Positions 61,167 through 64,000 of a stretch of DNA of 64,000 nucleotides are shown here, piece after piece. Within the stretch, counting starts at the first letter, position 1; every line of letters begins with the position of its first letter. The position numbers and the translations under genes are program-made. The DNA is from Tetranychus cinnabarinus (Eukaryota > Arthropoda > Arachnida > Trombidiformes > Tetranychidae). The stretch spans positions 2,418,001-2,482,000 of the forward strand of contig WHVY01000008.1 in the NCBI GenBank assembly GCA_022266195.1. Reading direction: 5' to 3'. The notes below the pieces were generated by a model. The model did not search any database. It had not been told where the DNA came from and saw nothing but the letters and a program-made list of their open reading frames with translations.

Positions 61167-63820
61167 GTTTGTTGAAGGGGCATGAAAACTGAGTCCATTT
61201 GTGTGGTTTATCGGTAAAAATTTCGATAGTCTTTTGAGCAGTTGAGACACCAGAACTTTTCACCAAACTCTTTGCTCGAAAGACAAAGTTTTACATTCCC
61301 TCGGTGTCTGCTCAGTTTTTCTTCAATTTTGATACAAAAGTTTCGTGTTTGACTTTTATGGATTGATTTGTAAATATTGAATTACTTGCAAATTGTTCAA
61401 CTAATAATGCTCAGTTTCAACAGGATTGTGATTGGTTCAAGTGTAAGATCAGTTGAAACAGTTGGAAGTAACCTTTTCAATGAGCATGTTTCATGCTTTC
61501 ATCTTTATTATTGAATCATCTTACTATATTTCAATTAAATTCAATCGAAACTCGGGAAACGGTGAAACAGTTTTTGAATGATGAATTTGCAGCAACTCAG
61601 TTTGATGAAAGTCACAAACCTTTTCTGGTTGAAAAGCATCACACCAGACAAGGTTTCAATTGAATGTCATCAAGTCGCTTTGCATAAAACAATAAATTGA
61701 TTGAACCCGAAAAATCAGGTCGCTGTTTGTCTACATTTTATCCTTATTAGATGATATTTACAAATGGAACACAGAGTTTAACAAAAGCTTGACCATTTCG
61801 CAGGTCTTGCCGCACTTGCTACATTGAAATGACTAGGTTTCCTCTGATTTATCATCAGGTTTCAGTTGAAATCAAAAAGCTTATAACTTTTCAATAGACA
61901 CAAGTGACTAAATTATGATCCTAATTAACCTTGATTAACCAAAATGAAACCAAGTGCGTTCAATCGGTTTAACTGTCTCAATTTAAATTTGCAAGATCAT
62001 TTCAGACTTTGGCTTCATATTTCAGAATAAAATTTTCTCTCATTTCTGCTCAATTCCCAGAATTCCTGAATAAAAAGCCATGTATAGACTCGATTCAACA
62101 TTGGAAATGACTTTTGCTTTGGTATTGATGATAGCATTAAAAGCATTTCCATCGACTGTTTCATTGCTTTCAATCAGTGAAGAAATATTTGGATTGAGAT
62201 TTGCCAAATTCACCTTTTACTTTGACTTTAATCCATTGTAGTCTATAGATTATATTGGATGAAGTGAATAAAGAAGTGTTAACAGGGAAGCTAATTGGAT
62301 GAGAAGTAAATTGTTGCTCATCTCTTAATCAACAACAGATCAATAATAATCACCATCAACAGTAAATATGTGTATAAAATGTGTTATAACCTGATCTTGA
62401 TCTTAACTTGAGCCGACAATTGAGATTTTTTTATCCTTTAAATTTCTTCAAGTGCAACCATTGTTGGCCTTTTTGGTGTTATTTTTGGGTAACAAACAAA
62501 ATAAGGCAAGAAATTAAGAAGCCAATCATAAAGTAGCTTTTCAACGGTGATCAGTCAATTGATTCATATTAACTTTTTGCTTACACGTTAATAGGAATAG
62601 AGTAGCAAATAATGATGATAATGAACGTGGGATTGATGATTGATGAAGTTGGCAACAAAAACAATGAAATACAGACAGAGATGATGAAAAGAGTAACTTC
62701 AATTGGCTTTCCCACAACATTGGCCCATCAAGAGTAAAATTTATATAAAAATGTATTTATTGCTCATGCTTTTCATGTTCCCTTCATTTTTCACCTTCAC
62801 TCTACTAATATTAAATTATAATATCAAAATATTTATCAACAGCTTTTGCAACTTCACTTCTCTGTATGAAAACGTATCAAAATCACTGGCAGCTCATCCC
62901 AACTCTGTAAATCAACATCAATTTGATATTACAAGACAAGCAACTGACTCGACTCTAAACATCTCTTTTAATCGCACATTAAAGTGAACCTGATTTGATC
63001 CTAATCAATATTTCATTGCAGGTTGAACCAACCATTCAAAGTCAAGGATATTTTCAATTGATATTTTCAAATTGGTAAACCCTAACAATTTCACTCAATT
63101 TGGTTACTTTTATAAAATATTTGCGTTTAGTTGAGAAAAGTTGATTGAGCAAAAACTTACTTCAGTTCATTTCACATGAATATTTGCAACATAAATCATC
63201 AAGTTTATGTTCATTCCATATTTACGGAGGTTGGAATAAAAATGATCAGATTTGATGACCGGACAAAATTGAATCATTGTGAATACAGAAATGTGAAAAG
63301 ATGAAAATTTTGGCATAAAACTGAACGAGTCTGGAGATCTCAAGATTATATCATTTAGTTAGTGATAGTTGAATATAGTTTCATGTTATATCTGAAAACT
63401 ACCGTATGATAAGCTCGAGAGAATGTTAGTTTTATGAACTCGCTAGACATGTTATCAAGTATCATAATGAGTATCATCAAATCAGACGAATCAAGTAATC
63501 AATCAGCTTTAGAAAAGAGAGAAATTGCAAATTTTTTGGCTTCATTCAGTTCCTTACTCCAGCATATATTGTATCAATCTTTGATTGCAATCGAGTTTCA
63601 ACTCTCAGAGTTGTAAAACTGTGAAAACTTGATAAGATTTGATGAAGTGATTCAGTCTTTCTAATAAGCTCTTAATCACTTAAAGCAATCGGCTTATTTT
63701 GCATAATTACTGTGACAAAAAGCAGCTTTTTAACCGATGACAACCAGACTAAGAGTCGGTCCGTTACTTACCTTTAAGAGTTTCTTGATATTAAAAAATA
63801 TTTCAAGGAAAATTGATAAA
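61167..63820. other. Mostly gene-free terminal stretch
   Basis: AT-rich sequence. Open frames at 62703-62987 and 63434-63616 are seen; the second has a balanced residue mix (SNQSALEKREIANFLASFSS) but no domain, intron partner or promoter. Neither is called as a gene. Confidence 0.35.
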
Positions 63821-63821
63821 C

Positions 63822-63870
63822 ATGAGATTTCCTTATTTACTATTTACAATGATGATGTCTTCAATGGTGT
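63822..63870 (+). CDS. Possible first exon of a secreted protein running off the window
   Basis: An ATG at about 63822 opens MRFPYLLFTMMMSSM, a hydrophobic signal-peptide-like start, followed at once by a good donor (GTGTAAGTTG). The rest of the gene would lie beyond the window or in the last 130 bases, where no matching acceptor is obvious. This rests on a short hydrophobic run and one splice-like sequence, so chance is quite possible. Confidence 0.2.
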
Positions 63871-64000
63871 AAGTTGATTTGATTGCAATAGAATTGCAAT
63901 TTCAAACTTTTATAATGTTTCAAATATTTATTCATTCCCCAACTGAATAGATTGAACTTTTTACTAGTTTACTCGCTCGGCTTTTAACCAGAGTCAATCA

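Noticed and set aside
61238..61316. Short inverted match TGAGCA...GACACC / GGTGTCTGCTCA
   Set aside because: Arms are under 15 bases with gaps; too weak to call an element.
62703..62987. Open frame resembling a membrane or secreted protein
   Set aside because: Hydrophobic residues follow AT content; no ATG context, intron structure or conserved motif.
1..64000. CRISPR arrays, bacterial operons, viral genes or ribosomal RNA
   Set aside because: No regularly spaced direct repeats, no operon-like gene packing, no viral hallmark proteins and no rRNA-like GC-rich blocks were seen; transfer RNA genes could not be ruled out by eye.

Overview
The window is eukaryotic nuclear DNA: AT-rich, with spliced genes (GT-AG introns of about 65 bases to 1.2 kb), AATAAA polyadenylation signals and wide gaps between genes. 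The gene set (GDAP2, a muscle-type myosin regulatory light chain, a secreted ML/NPC2-type lipid-binding protein, an F-spondin with a terminal Kunitz domain, lysosomal glucocerebrosidase, TENT5/FAM46, an SLC22 transporter, HPRT) indicates an arthropod. Small introns and high AT suggest a mite, possibly a spider-mite-like acariform; that placement is an inference, not a database result.

Layout. 0-5 kb: a small histidine-rich secreted protein (minus strand), then GDAP2 (plus; macro plus CRAL-TRIO-like). 5-8.6 kb: a coding-like relic, a GCTAGC-rich patch, and the myosin light chain gene (minus), whose first intron carries a 562-base inverted-repeat transposon. 8.6-17.4 kb: no clear gene, but a block at 9.3-9.75 kb is repeated at 13.1-14.9 kb. 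17.4-18.2 kb: the ML-domain gene (plus). 18.2-24 kb: gene-free, with a 2.3-copy tandem repeat at 23.1-23.4 kb. 24.3-27.3 kb: F-spondin (minus, 8 exons). 29.0-31.2 kb: glucocerebrosidase (minus, 4 exons). 33.9-35.1 kb: TENT5 (plus, intronless coding region). 35.2-47.8 kb: gene-free apart from an 873-base inverted-repeat element at 39.2-40.0 kb. 47.8-50.1 kb: SLC22 transporter (plus, 5 exons). 50.4 kb: a small foldback. 53.1-54.3 kb: a shrunken, inverted copy of the glucocerebrosidase/F-spondin region. 57.8-58.6 kb: intronless HPRT (plus). 60.8-61.2 kb: a third inverted-repeat element. The last 2.8 kb holds only doubtful coding signals.

The genes do not form one pathway. They are independent housekeeping, secretory and muscle genes. 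All multi-exon models below were joined by hand from splice consensus and keep reading frame throughout. I found no CRISPR, operon, viral or clearly new multi-gene system. The most informative structure is the composite glucocerebrosidase/F-spondin copy at 53 kb: one exon is almost unchanged, with nearly all differences silent, while the rest is badly decayed.
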